From: Muribaculum sp. | Lineage (GTDB): Bacteria > Bacteroidota > Bacteroidia > Bacteroidales > Muribaculaceae | Length of the DNA: 31,304 nucleotides | Direction: 5' to 3' | Assembly (NCBI GenBank): GCA_009775095.1 | Contig: VSOZ01000030.1 | Span: 1 to 31,304, forward strand | Shown here: piece after piece, positions 16,505-25,166 of the stretch | Numbering within the stretch: the first letter of the stretch is position 1 | Layout of the letters: each line of letters opens with the position of its first letter | Translations under genes and position numbers: made by a program | The notes under the pieces: model-generated | Told to the model about the DNA's origin: nothing | Seen by the model: the letters and a program-made list of their open reading frames with translations, nothing else | The model's database searches: none

Positions 16505-16534
16505 TTGTTTAGTAAGGCTAAGGCTTTAACTTTG
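16505..16534 (+). promoter_or_regulatory. Bacteroidetes promoter of the acyl-CoA synthetase gene
   Basis: TTG (16505-16507), a 19-nt spacer and TAACTTTG (16527-16534) match the housekeeping consensus. The ATG lies 19 nt beyond the box. No promoter was seen between this gene and argB, so prfB and argB may share it. Confidence 0.8.
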
Positions 16535-16553
16535 CCAAGTAAAATACTGATTT

Positions 16554-18362
16554 ATGCCAAATATATTGACAAATCTGGTAGGTACGCAATCATTAAAATA
16601 CGGGGATAGAGTGGCGTTCAGCTTTAAAGCTACCCCGCAGGGAGAGTGGGTCGATACCACATGGTCCGATTTTTCCGGTCAGGTGGAGGCCGCCGCATGC
16701 GCTCTTGAGATAATGGGTGTGGAACCGGGCGACACCGTAGGTGTTTTCTCCGGTAACCGTCCGGAGATACTTATGACAGATTTCGGCGCATTTGCCAATC
16801 GTGCGGTGCCCGTTTCCATATATGCCACCAGCAGTCGCGAACAGGTTGAATACATAGTCAACGACGCCCGCATAAAACTTCTTTTTGTAGGCGACCGCCA
16901 ACAATATCTTATAGCCCGTGAGGCCGCCGCTTCATGTAGAGGGTTGATGCAGATAGTGGTTTATGAGGATATAGTCCTTGCCGACGATGACACTACATCA
17001 ATGACTTTCTCTTCGTTTCTGAAGCTCGGAAATGCCGCGGGCGAGAATTGTCGCGAGGAGGTTAAGACACGCCGCAAGGCGGCCCGTCCGTCCGATCTTG
17101 CCACACTTCTGTACACGTCGGGTACTACCGGCGAGCCTAAAGGTGCCATGCTGCTTCACTCTTGTTTTGACGCCGCCATGGACGTGCATAAGGAGCGCCT
17201 TACCATGCTCAGCGACAGCGATACATCCATAAGTTTTCTGCCGATGAGCCACATATTCGAGAAAGCGTGGACATACTTCTGCCTGTTTACCGGCATGAAG
17301 GTGTACATCAATCTCGATCCTCATGACATACAGACGTCGATACGTCAGGTGCATCCTACCTGCATGTGCAGTGTGCCTCGCTTCTGGGAGAAGGTCTACG
17401 CTGCCGTGCAGTCCAAGATATCGCGTATGAATGCCGTGCAGAAATTTATGGTGAGGCGGGCTATTGCCGTGGGGCGCCGACGCAATCTTGATTATGTGCG
17501 TATGGGCCGTAAGGCACCTCGTATGCTCGAAATGCAATATCGTTTTTATGACAAGCATGTGTTTCTGCCGATGCGCAAGGTCATAGGCATCGAGAACGGA
17601 AACATATTTCCCACTGCGGGAGCGCCACTGTCAGATACGATAGTGGAGTTTCTGCATACGTGCGGCATCAATATCGTGGTGGGATACGGTCTTTCGGAGA
17701 CTACCGCTACAGTGACCTGTTATCCTACTCTCGGCTATGAGATAGGTACGGTAGGTACTGTCATGCCACGCATACAGATAAAACTCGGAAACGAGAATGA
17801 GGTGCTTGTCAAGGGTCCGACGGTCATGGCCGGGTATTTCAACAAGCCCGAGGAGACCGCCGCGGCGTTTACCGAGGACGGATGGTTCCGTACGGGCGAT
17901 GCCGGTAAAATCGATGACACCGGAGCACTTGTGCTTACCGAGCGGTTGAAAGACCTGTTCAAGACCTCTAACGGCAAGTACATAGCCCCGCAGGCTATAG
18001 AGAGCCGTCTCGGCGAGGACGAGTACATAGAGCAGGTAGCCGTAATCGGTGACCAGCGCAAGTATGTGACCGCCATAATAATACCGGCTTTCGAGGCCTT
18101 GAAAGAGTATGCCCGTAAAAAGCATATCCAATACAAGTCGCTTGTCGATCTTGTGAACAACAGCGAGATACGTCGACTCATACAGGAGCGCATAGACAAA
18201 CTGCAGAACGGATTTGCCAACTACGAGAAGGTAAAGAAGTTTGTGCTTCTGCCCAAAGAGTTCACAATGGAGTCGGGCGAGCTGACAAATACGTTAAAGA
18301 TACGTCGTCCGGTCATCAACAACCGGTATGCCCGCGAGATAGAAGCCATGTACGCGCAATAA
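16554..18362 (+). CDS. Long-chain acyl-CoA synthetase (AMP-forming)
   Basis: Activates fatty acids to acyl-CoA through an acyl-adenylate at the membrane face. The 602 residues carry the ANL-superfamily signatures in order: P-loop LLYTSGTTGEPKG (185-197), GYGLSETTA (377-385), GWFRTGD (443-449) and the hinge and C-terminal GKYIAPQAIE, whose Lys475 region belongs to the adenylation site. The insertion around 255-350 with MSHIFEK and SVPRFWEKV is typical of the eukaryotic-like long-chain subgroup found in Bacteroidetes. It has its own promoter at 16505 and is followed by prfB after 47 bases with no terminator. The chain-length preference cannot be judged. A role in recycling diet- or membrane-derived fatty acids is inference. 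Confidence 0.93.
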   Translation: MPNILTNLVGTQSLKYGDRVAFSFKATPQGEWVDTTWSDFSGQVEAAACALEIMGVEPGDTVGVFSGNRPEILMTDFGAFANRAVPVSIYATSSREQVEYIVNDARIKLLFVGDRQQYLIAREAAASCRGLMQIVVYEDIVLADDDTTSMTFSSFLKLGNAAGENCREEVKTRRKAARPSDLATLLYTSGTTGEPKGAMLLHSCFDAAMDVHKERLTMLSDSDTSISFLPMSHIFEKAWTYFCLFTGMKVYINLDPHDIQTSIRQVHPTCMCSVPRFWEKVYAAVQSKISRMNAVQKFMVRRAIAVGRRRNLDYVRMGRKAPRMLEMQYRFYDKHVFLPMRKVIGIENGNIFPTAGAPLSDTIVEFLHTCGINIVVGYGLSETTATVTCYPTLGYEIGTVGTVMPRIQIKLGNENEVLVKGPTVMAGYFNKPEETAAAFTEDGWFRTGDAGKIDDTGALVLTERLKDLFKTSNGKYIAPQAIESRLGEDEYIEQVAVIGDQRKYVTAIIIPAFEALKEYARKKHIQYKSLVDLVNNSEIRRLIQERIDKLQNGFANYEKVKKFVLLPKEFTMESGELTNTLKIRRPVINNRYAREIEAMYAQ

Positions 18363-18409
18363 AGACAGACAATTATATATACTGATACAATAATTTTAAC
18401 CATATTGCT

Positions 18410-19532
18410 ATGATTACGTTTGAGCAGCTAAAAGAGACGATAGAGCGCAAGGATGCGCTGGGGAGGTATCTTTGACATCGACAGTAAGCGTGTCGAAGTA
18501 GAAGAAGAGGAGCTGCGCACCCATGTGCCCGATTTCTGGGAACATCAGAAGGAGGCGCAGGCCCAGATGAAAAAAGTAAAGGAACTGCATCAGTGGATTG
18601 ACGGCTACGATGAGCTTGACAAAGCGGTGGGCGAACTTCAGCTTGCGTGGGATTTTCTCAAAGAGGGTCTTGTGGAAGAGAGTGAGCTTGACGCCATGTA
18701 CGGCGACATCATGACCAAACTCGAGGCTCTTGAGCTGCGCAATATGCTGCGTCGTGAAGAGGACTCGCTCGGTGCGGTACTTAAAATAAATTCAGGAGCC
18801 GGTGGCACGGAGAGTCAGGACTGGGCGTCGATGCTGATGCGCATGTATCTGCGCTGGTGTGAAGCCAAGGGTTACAAGACCTCCATAGCCAATATACTCG
18901 AAGGTGATGAAGCCGGCATAAAGTCGGTGACCATCGAGGTGGACGGATCATTTGCCTACGGTTATCTGAAGAGTGAGAACGGCGTGCACCGTCTTGTGCG
19001 TGTGTCGCCTTATAACGCGCAGGGCAAGCGCATGACTTCGTTTGCATCGGTGTTTGTGACGCCGCTTGTCGATGATACAATCGAGGTAAAGGTAGATCCG
19101 GCTCTTTTGTCGTGGGATACGTTCAGAAGCGGCGGTGCCGGCGGTCAGAACGTCAACAAGGTGGAGTCGGGAGTGCGTCTGCGCTATCAGTTTACCGACC
19201 CTTATACCGGCGAGAAAGAGGAGATACTCATCGAAAATACCGAGACCCGCGACCAGCCCAAGAACAAAGAGAATGCTATGAGGCAGTTGCGCTCGATACT
19301 TTATGACAAGGAACTCCAGCACAGGCTTGCCGAGCAGCGCAAGATAGAGGACGGCAAGATGAAGATAGAGTGGGGCTCGCAGATAAGAAGCTATGTCTTT
19401 GACGACAGACGCGTCAAGGACCACCGCACCAACTGGCAGACGAGCGATGTGAACGGTGTCATGGACGGTGATCTTGACGGCTTTATCAAGGCTTATCTGA
19501 TGGAGTTTGCCGGAGAAAACGACAATAACTGA
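18410..19532 (+). CDS. prfB: Peptide chain release factor 2, with programmed +1 frameshift
   Basis: Releases peptides at UGA and UAA. The start is the ATG at 18410. Reading in that frame gives 21 residues and then an in-frame TGA at 18473-18475. Shifting +1 at CTT TGA C continues in frame to 19532, for a product of about 373 residues. The catalytic GGQ lies at about 244-246 in SGGAGGQNVNKVES. The codon-recognition tripeptide region reads SPY (about 199-201) where E. coli RF2 has SPF. The N-terminal helical domain and all conserved blocks are present, so the apparent break is regulatory, not damage. argB follows after 2 bases. A simple ORF finder would start it wrongly at 18453. Confidence 0.95.
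18461..18476 (+). promoter_or_regulatory. prfB autoregulatory +1 frameshift site
   Basis: GGGAGG lies three bases ahead of CTT TGA C, the same arrangement as the E. coli site. The purine stretch acts as an internal Shine-Dalgarno. When RF2 is scarce the ribosome pauses at UGA and slips from CUU to UUU. This is known biology for the family; the match here is direct. Confidence 0.95.
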
Positions 19533-19534
19533 CA

Positions 19535-20317
19535 ATGAAAGATAGACTGACAATAATAAAGGTCGGCGGCAAAATAGTAGAGGAGGAAGCATCCTTGAAG
19601 GCTTTGCTCGCCGACTTTGCCGGTATCGGAGGCTTTAAGCTGCTGGTACATGGCGGAGGCCGGTCGGCTACCAAGCTCGCTACGGCCATGGGCGTGGAGA
19701 CGAAGATGGTTGACGGCCGCAGAGTGACCGATGACGAGATGCTCCGCATAGTGACTATGGTATATGGAGGTCTGGTGAACAAGAATATCGTAGCCGGACT
19801 TCAGGCTCTCGATGTGGACGCTCTCGGTATGACCGGCGCCGACATGAATATACTGCGTAGCCGCAAGCGAGAGGTCAAGGAGGTCGATTACGGCTGGGTA
19901 GGCGATGTAGAGAGTGTCAACGGCGAGGCCCTCGCCTCGTTGCTGCGAGCCGGCATCGTCCCGGTTATAGCTCCTCTGACACATGACAAGCAGGGCCACT
20001 TGCTAAACACAAATGCCGATACCATGGCGGGAGAGACGGCCAAAGGCCTTGCTCCTTATTTTGATGTCGAACTTGTATACTGCTTCGAAAAGCCCGGTGT
20101 GTTGCGTGACGAGAACGATGACAATAGCGTCATACAGCTTATTGACAGGGATTTGTTTGCAAAGCTGAAATATGACGGAATCGTGAGCGGAGGCATGCTG
20201 CCCAAGCTCGAAAATGCTCTTGACGCCATAGACCTCGGTGTTGGAAAAGTGATTATAACAAAGGCCTCGGAGATAGGTAATCTGACATCCGGTACACACA
20301 TCGTGGCGAAAATTTAG
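19535..20317 (+). CDS. argB: N-acetylglutamate (or N-succinylglutamate) kinase
   Basis: Catalyses the second step of arginine synthesis, phosphorylating the acylated glutamate. The 260 residues show the amino-acid kinase fold: IIKVGGKIV (about 7-15), HGGGRSAT (39-46), the acyl-glutamate contact region GRRVTDDEM, NTNADTMAG near 166-174 and, near the C-terminus, DGIVSGGMLPKLENA for nucleotide binding. In Bacteroides fragilis the pathway uses succinylated intermediates, so the physiological substrate may be N-succinylglutamate. No other arg genes lie in the window. It starts 2 bases after the prfB stop and is probably cotranscribed with it. asd downstream has its own promoter. Confidence 0.93.
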   Translation: MKDRLTIIKVGGKIVEEEASLKALLADFAGIGGFKLLVHGGGRSATKLATAMGVETKMVDGRRVTDDEMLRIVTMVYGGLVNKNIVAGLQALDVDALGMTGADMNILRSRKREVKEVDYGWVGDVESVNGEALASLLRAGIVPVIAPLTHDKQGHLLNTNADTMAGETAKGLAPYFDVELVYCFEKPGVLRDENDDNSVIQLIDRDLFAKLKYDGIVSGGMLPKLENALDAIDLGVGKVIITKASEIGNLTSGTHIVAKI

Positions 20318-20324
20318 CATTATT

Positions 20325-20355
20325 TTGGAAAAATGAAATTAATGCGCTACTTTTG
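20325..20355 (+). promoter_or_regulatory. Bacteroidetes promoter of asd, within a hairpin
   Basis: TTTTG (TTG 20325-20327), 20 nt, then TACTTTTG (20348-20355) fit the consensus. The -7 box is embedded in a perfect dyad: CGCTAC (20345-20350), four T, GTAGCG (20355-20360). ATG follows 21 nt later. Confidence 0.8.
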
Positions 20356-20376
20356 TAGCGAAAAATCAGGAAAATT

Positions 20377-21390
20377 ATGAAAGTTGCTATCGTGGGTGCA
20401 AGCGGCGCAGTAGGACAAGAGTTTCTTCGTGTGCTTGACCAACAAAATTTCCCTATTGACGAGTTGTTGCTTTTCGGCTCAAGCCGGAGCGCCGGTCGTA
20501 AATATACATTCCGCGGCAAGGAGATAGAAGTAAAGGAATTGAAGCATAATGACGACTTCAAGGGTGTGGACATAGCGTTTACATCGGCCGGAGCCGGTAC
20601 TTCGCGCGAATATGCCGATACTATCACCAAGCATGGCGCTCTGATGATAGACAACTCGAGCGCTTTCCGCATGGATGACGATGTGCCTCTTGTAGTGCCT
20701 GAAGTAAACGGTGACGATGCTTTCAACACTCCGCGCAACATCATAGCCAATCCTAACTGTACGACCATACAGATGGTGGTGGCCTTGAAGCCGATCAACG
20801 ACATATCGCCTATAAAACGTGTACACGTGGCAACCTATCAGGCTGCGAGCGGCGCCGGAGCCGCCGCCATGGACGAGCTTGTCGAGCAATATGCCCAGCT
20901 CGGACGCGGTGAGGAGCCTACGGTGGAGAAGTTTGCCTATCAGCTTGCATACAACGTCATTCCTCAGGTCGATGTATTTACCGACAACGGCTATACAAAG
21001 GAGGAGATGAAAATGTACAACGAGACAAAGAAGATAATGCATGCTCCCGGCCTTGACGTCAGCGCCACTTGTGTGCGTGTGCCGGTCATGCGCGCTCATT
21101 CCGAGTCAATATGGCTTGAGACCGAGAGGCCCGTGTCGGTCGAGGAGGCCCGCGAGGCATTGTCGAAAGCCGAAGGTGTGGTTGTGTTTGACGCACCCGC
21201 CGATAAAAAATATCCGATGCCCCTGCATGTGGCCGATAAAGATCCGGTATATGTAGGACGCATCAGAAAAGATATCACATGTGACAACGGACTGTCATTC
21301 TGGGTGGTGGGTGATCAGATCAAGAAAGGGGCCGCGCTAAATGCGGTTCAGATAGCCCAGTACATGATAGCTCACGGTAAAAAGTTTTAA
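20377..21390 (+). CDS. asd: Aspartate-semialdehyde dehydrogenase
   Basis: Reduces aspartyl phosphate to the semialdehyde with NADPH. This is the branch point to lysine, diaminopimelate, threonine and methionine. The 337 residues match the family in length. The dinucleotide motif GASGAVGQ spans 7-14, the catalytic Cys128 lies in NPNCTT and the catalytic His241 in RVPVMRAHSES. QAASGAGAAAMDEL (about 155-168) is the usual substrate-loop region. The gene stands alone between its own promoter at 20325 and a strong terminator at 21467, so it is a single-gene unit. The start ATG is supported by the immediate KVAIVGASG strand. Confidence 0.96.
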   Translation: MKVAIVGASGAVGQEFLRVLDQQNFPIDELLLFGSSRSAGRKYTFRGKEIEVKELKHNDDFKGVDIAFTSAGAGTSREYADTITKHGALMIDNSSAFRMDDDVPLVVPEVNGDDAFNTPRNIIANPNCTTIQMVVALKPINDISPIKRVHVATYQAASGAGAAAMDELVEQYAQLGRGEEPTVEKFAYQLAYNVIPQVDVFTDNGYTKEEMKMYNETKKIMHAPGLDVSATCVRVPVMRAHSESIWLETERPVSVEEAREALSKAEGVVVFDAPADKKYPMPLHVADKDPVYVGRIRKDITCDNGLSFWVVGDQIKKGAALNAVQIAQYMIAHGKKF

Positions 21391-21466
21391 AGGAATAATA
21401 TCCCTATAAAAGAAACCTCTGTACAAATAAGATTTATTCTTTTTAAGCCTTTATTTTATGTGTGTG

Positions 21467-21498
21467 AAAGGGGTCGGCGAGAGCCGCCTCCTTTTTTT
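21467..21498 (+). terminator. Rho-independent terminator of asd
   Basis: AAAGGGG plus CGGC pairs with GCCG plus CTCCTTT around a GAGA loop (21479-21482), with one mismatch and one G-T pair, and runs into seven T (21492-21498). Confidence 0.85.
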
Positions 21499-21532
21499 GT
21501 GGCCGTATGGCATGTGTTAAGTGAAAAAGTTG

Positions 21533-21540
21533 TAAATTTG
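21533..21540 (+). promoter_or_regulatory. -7 box of the antiporter gene
   Basis: TAAATTTG matches TAnnTTTG and lies 30 bases before the ATG and 34 bases after the asd terminator. The -33 element is poor: no TTG at 19-21 nt spacing. Confidence 0.6.
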
Positions 21541-21570
21541 TATCGGATTCCTAAATAAACACTTGAAACG

Positions 21571-23736
21571 ATGCAGAATGCCACAGCCATAGTGACCGAT
21601 CCCGTATTGATATTCTTTATCGTACTGGTGATAATTCTGCTTGCTCCCGTACTTTTGAACCGGCTGAAGATACCCCACATCATAGGTATGATTGTGGCCG
21701 GTGTCGTTGTGGGCCCTTACGGCATTGATCTTTTGGCCCGTGACGCCAGTTTCGAGATTTTCGGGCAGGTTGGAATACTGTATCTTATGTTCCTTGCCGG
21801 AATAGAGATAGACATGTACCACCTGAAGAAAAATCTCGGCAAGGGCATGTGTTTCGGCGCCTACACGTTTTTTGTGCCGATGATACTCGGTACAGTCACG
21901 TCGTACTATATGCTGCATCTTGACTGGCTTACGTCGATACTGCTTGCGTCGATGTATGCGTCGCATACGCTTATAGCTTATCCGGTGATATCGCGCTTCG
22001 GCCTTACGAAGTCGTCGACTGTCATCATAACCATAGCTGGAACGATAGTCACGGTACTTGGCGCTCTTATCGTGCTTGCCGTGTGTGTAGGCATACATGT
22101 AGACGGTGAATTCAATCCCGGCACGGTGCTTATGCTGCTTTTGCGCCTTGTGGTCTACTGTATAGTCGTTGTTTATGCTTTCCCGAGAGTGACAAGGTGG
22201 TTTTTCAAAAAGTATAATGATAATATAACCCAGTTTGTCTACGTACTGGCCATGGTGTTTCTGGCGAGCTATTCGGCCAAGATGATAGGGCTTGAAAGTG
22301 TGCTCGGAGCATTCTTTGCCGGACTTGTGCTGAACCGGTATATTCCCAATATGTCGCCGCTGATGAACCGCATAGAGTTTGTGGGCAATGCCATATTCAT
22401 CCCTTATTTCCTTATAGGTGTGGGCATGCTTATAAATGTGGAGGTCATAGTGAAGGGTTGGGATGCTCTTTACGTAGCAGTGGTTATGTCGGTTGTGGCC
22501 ACGCTGTGCAAGTGGATTGCGGCGTGGATGACTCAACTCACTTATCATATGCCGGGGCTTGACCGCCGGATGATATTCGGACTGTCGAACGCTCAGGCCG
22601 CGGCCACTCTTGCCGCCGTAATGATCGGCTTCAATATAGGCATGTTTGATGAGTCAGTGCTGAACGGTACTATTGTCATGATACTTGTGACTTGTACGGT
22701 GTCATCGATAGTTACCGAGCAGGCAGCCGCCAAGATGAAGCTGCAGCAGATGCAGCGTGAAGGAGAGGGGAGTGTCGACAAGGTCGCGCGCAGCCGCAAT
22801 ACGCTCATATCAGTGGCCAATCCTATAACTGCCGGTGCGTTGGTGGATCTGGCTATGCTCATGCGCAATCCTTTTACTCGCGCCGGCAAGATGTATGCGC
22901 TTCATGTGCGCAATGACAATTCGGAGGGATCAAGGGCCATAGGACGCAACTCGCTTGATCTTGCCGTTCAGGCGGCGGCGAGTGTAGACGCACGGCTTAC
23001 ACCGATAGAGCGTTATGATCTTAACTTTGTGACCGGTCTTGTAAATACGATAGAGGAGCGCGATGTGTCGGAAGTGATACTCGGTATGCACCGCAAGGCT
23101 ACCATAATAGACTCGTTTTTCGGCTCGAAGATAGAGCAACTTCTGGCTTCGACCCACAAGATGCTTGTTATAACGCGGTGCTTCATACCTGTAAGTACGA
23201 TAACGCGTATAGTTGTGTCGGTGCCTCCAAAGGCACAGTATGAGACAGGATTTACGGGATGGGTTGCCGCTCTCGGGAATCTGACACGGCAGTTGGGATG
23301 CCGGATAATATTCTGTTGTCCGGTCGAGGTGCAGTCTTACATTCGTGCGGTGCTCAAGCGCGACGGTTTCGAGATAAGGAGCGAATACCGTGATGTGGAA
23401 GAGTGGGATGACTTCGTGCTGCTTGCCAACAAGGTGCTTGACGATGACCTGTTTGTGGTGATTAACGCCCGTCGTGCGTCAGTGTCGTTTGACTCGTCGA
23501 TGGACCAGCTCCCGGCATTTTTGCAAAAGTACTTTTCGCGAAATAATCTTATTGTCATATATCCCGAGCAGTTTGGCGAAGGAGCCGCTACCACGTCGTC
23601 GATTGACCCGCTTGCAAGTGACATTACGGCCACACCGAGCGAGTTGTGGCTCCGTGTGGCCGGTTATTATCGTCGTCTTATACTGCTACGTAAACGTTTC
23701 ACGCAGCGCAACAGGGTCAAGAAAATCGATCTGTAG
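21571..23736 (+). CDS. CPA2-type cation/proton antiporter with C-terminal Usp-like domains
   Basis: An inner-membrane Na+ or K+/H+ exchanger. The first 385 or so residues form about 12 hydrophobic helices with family landmarks: IPHIIGMIVAGVVVGPYGI (about 33-51), FLAGIEIDMYHLKK (about 71-84) with the acidic pair of CPA2 exchangers, and SVLGAFFAGLVLNRYIPNMSP. The remaining 330 residues are soluble. They look like two universal-stress-type folds (for example SRNTLISVANPITAGALVDLAMLM and TRIVVSVPPKAQYETGF) and not the TrkA-N domain of KefB/KefC. That tail probably senses nucleotide or stress state. Ion specificity cannot be told. The gene has its own promoter and is convergent with the gene at 23770. 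Confidence 0.88.
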   Translation: MQNATAIVTDPVLIFFIVLVIILLAPVLLNRLKIPHIIGMIVAGVVVGPYGIDLLARDASFEIFGQVGILYLMFLAGIEIDMYHLKKNLGKGMCFGAYTFFVPMILGTVTSYYMLHLDWLTSILLASMYASHTLIAYPVISRFGLTKSSTVIITIAGTIVTVLGALIVLAVCVGIHVDGEFNPGTVLMLLLRLVVYCIVVVYAFPRVTRWFFKKYNDNITQFVYVLAMVFLASYSAKMIGLESVLGAFFAGLVLNRYIPNMSPLMNRIEFVGNAIFIPYFLIGVGMLINVEVIVKGWDALYVAVVMSVVATLCKWIAAWMTQLTYHMPGLDRRMIFGLSNAQAAATLAAVMIGFNIGMFDESVLNGTIVMILVTCTVSSIVTEQAAAKMKLQQMQREGEGSVDKVARSRNTLISVANPITAGALVDLAMLMRNPFTRAGKMYALHVRNDNSEGSRAIGRNSLDLAVQAAASVDARLTPIERYDLNFVTGLVNTIEERDVSEVILGMHRKATIIDSFFGSKIEQLLASTHKMLVITRCFIPVSTITRIVVSVPPKAQYETGFTGWVAALGNLTRQLGCRIIFCCPVEVQSYIRAVLKRDGFEIRSEYRDVEEWDDFVLLANKVLDDDLFVVINARRASVSFDSSMDQLPAFLQKYFSRNNLIVIYPEQFGEGAATTSSIDPLASDITATPSELWLRVAGYYRRLILLRKRFTQRNRVKKIDL

Positions 23737-23749
23737 CGTGGTGCGCTAC
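23733..23749. terminator. Weak hairpin between convergent genes
   Basis: GTAGCG (23733-23738, containing the TAG stop) pairs with CGCTAC (23744-23749) across five bases. No U tract follows on either strand, so it could be only a weak bidirectional stop in the 33-base gap. Confidence 0.35.
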
Positions 23750-23769
23750 GCTATTCTCATATTGTAAAT

Positions 23770-24957
23770 TTATTTATATGTTTCGGCTATGGCGTAGATG
23801 GAGTTGAAGATGTCTATGTCGGTGTCGGTAAGTTCGACATGTCGACGGGCCATCACGCGGCGTGCAATGTCAAAGAATTTGGTGAGCGACACGTCGCTGA
23901 AACCCGAAGCTCCGCCCTCGCTGAAGGATGCCACGAAATTGCGTGGGAAGCCGGAGCCGTGTATGTTGCAGCCCACACCGACCACGGTGGCGGTGTTGAA
24001 CATTGTGTTGATGCCGGCTTTTGTGTGATCGCCCATGATAAGCCCGCAGAATTGGAGGCCTGTGCGCAGGAAGCGGTGGGCCGGATAGTTCCAAAGTTTG
24101 ATTTCGGAGTAGTCGTTTTTGAGGTTTGACGCCACGCAGTTTGCGCCGAGGTTGCACCATTCGCCTATTACCGCATTGCCGAGGAATCCGTCATGGCCTT
24201 TGTTGCTGTAGCCAATCATGACCACATTGTTGACTTCGCCGCCTACTTTGCAGTACGGTCCGATGGTTGTGGCTCCGTAAATTTTGGATCCCATATTTAT
24301 ATATGAGTGTTCGCATAGTGCAAGAGGGCCGCGTACGCATGTGCCTTCCATTATCTCGGCATCGCGTCCGACGTATATGGGGCCTTTGGCGACGTTGAGT
24401 GTCACGGCCTCGACTGTGGCTCCCGGCTCGATGAATATCTTGGGCGTGCCGTCGGGGAAACACGGATCGCCTATCAAAGTACAGGTCTTGCTCAGTGGCG
24501 CCGATGTTGCCGATCCGGCTATTGTCATGTAGTCGTCATTGAGTGCCTGCTCGTTGAGCATGAATATGTCGGTCAGCGAGTTGACGGCAAGGGGCATTTC
24601 TTCAATCTCGACATTTGTGTCGGCATTTTTGCCGTGTCGTGCGAGTGTTATTCCGTTGCAAGTGAGTGCGGTGCCTGACGGCAATTTTTCGATGGCTTTC
24701 ACCAACGACGGGGTGGGGCAGACATTGCCCGCGATGTAGTAGTCTTCAAGAGTGTTGACTTCATGTACGGGATACTTGGCCTGCAGGTAGTCTACTGTAA
24801 GATATGAATAGTCGCCAGCAAACGCGCGTTGCCACTTTTCGCGTATGGTGAAGATGCCGAAGCGTATGTCGGCTATCGGACGGGTAAATGTTATGGGGAG
24901 GAGATTTTCCCTTAACTCTGGATCGTCAAATAAAATAATGTTGCGTGCCATAGGCAT
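23770..24957 (-). CDS. GlmU-like putative sugar nucleotidyltransferase with left-handed beta-helix
   Basis: The 395 residues resemble a Bacteroidetes family annotated as GlmU-like or putative sugar nucleotidyltransferases. The N-terminal third begins with NIILFDDPELRENLLPITFTRPIADIR. It lacks the LAAGxGTRM nucleotide-binding loop of true pyrophosphorylases. The C-terminal part (about 165-300) has many hexapeptide repeats (GPIYVGRDAEIMEG, IGPYCKVGGEVNN, IGEWCNLGANCVAS) that build a left-handed beta-helix and suggest a trimer. A final helical tail has Cys- and Gly-rich turns. The natural reaction is not established. I kept the ATG at 24957; a second ATG lies two codons in. The gene is convergent with the antiporter and divergent from rpsL. 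Confidence 0.78.
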   Translation of the reverse strand: MPMARNIILFDDPELRENLLPITFTRPIADIRFGIFTIREKWQRAFAGDYSYLTVDYLQAKYPVHEVNTLEDYYIAGNVCPTPSLVKAIEKLPSGTALTCNGITLARHGKNADTNVEIEEMPLAVNSLTDIFMLNEQALNDDYMTIAGSATSAPLSKTCTLIGDPCFPDGTPKIFIEPGATVEAVTLNVAKGPIYVGRDAEIMEGTCVRGPLALCEHSYINMGSKIYGATTIGPYCKVGGEVNNVVMIGYSNKGHDGFLGNAVIGEWCNLGANCVASNLKNDYSEIKLWNYPAHRFLRTGLQFCGLIMGDHTKAGINTMFNTATVVGVGCNIHGSGFPRNFVASFSEGGASGFSDVSLTKFFDIARRVMARRHVELTDTDIDIFNSIYAIAETYK

Positions 24958-25166
24958 TATGTTTTTTGTTTTGTATGAAATGTGATGTACTGCAAAAGTA
25001 GTGAAAAACGCGCGCGGGCGCGAACAAAAGCGCTGTATAAAACCGCTTATATGGGGTTAAAAGATATTAAAGGTTTTGAAATGTGTTAAAATTATGTAAA
25101 ATCACGTTTCTCTTGAACAATTAAGGTTTTAAAACGTCAAATGCGAATTTTTTAGAATGGAATTAT
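24958..25166. other. AT-rich divergent intergenic region with a GC-rich block
   Basis: No gene was found in this part of the 373-base gap. It holds the -7 box of the minus-strand gene (24993-25000). A GC-only block lies at 25009-25022. After that comes a long AT-rich stretch (about 25040-25160) with many A/T runs that may act as an UP-like element for the ribosomal promoter. Confidence 0.5.
24993..25000 (-). promoter_or_regulatory. -7 box of the GlmU-like gene
   Basis: TACTTTTG on the minus strand matches TAnnTTTG and lies 35 bases before the ATG. The nearest TTG is 24 nt upstream, longer than usual, so the promoter may be weak. Confidence 0.55.

Noticed and set aside
18453..19532. RF2 starting at the ATG at 18453
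   Set aside because: That start would lose the true N-terminus. The ATG at 18410 plus the CTT TGA C shift gives the expected family N-terminus.
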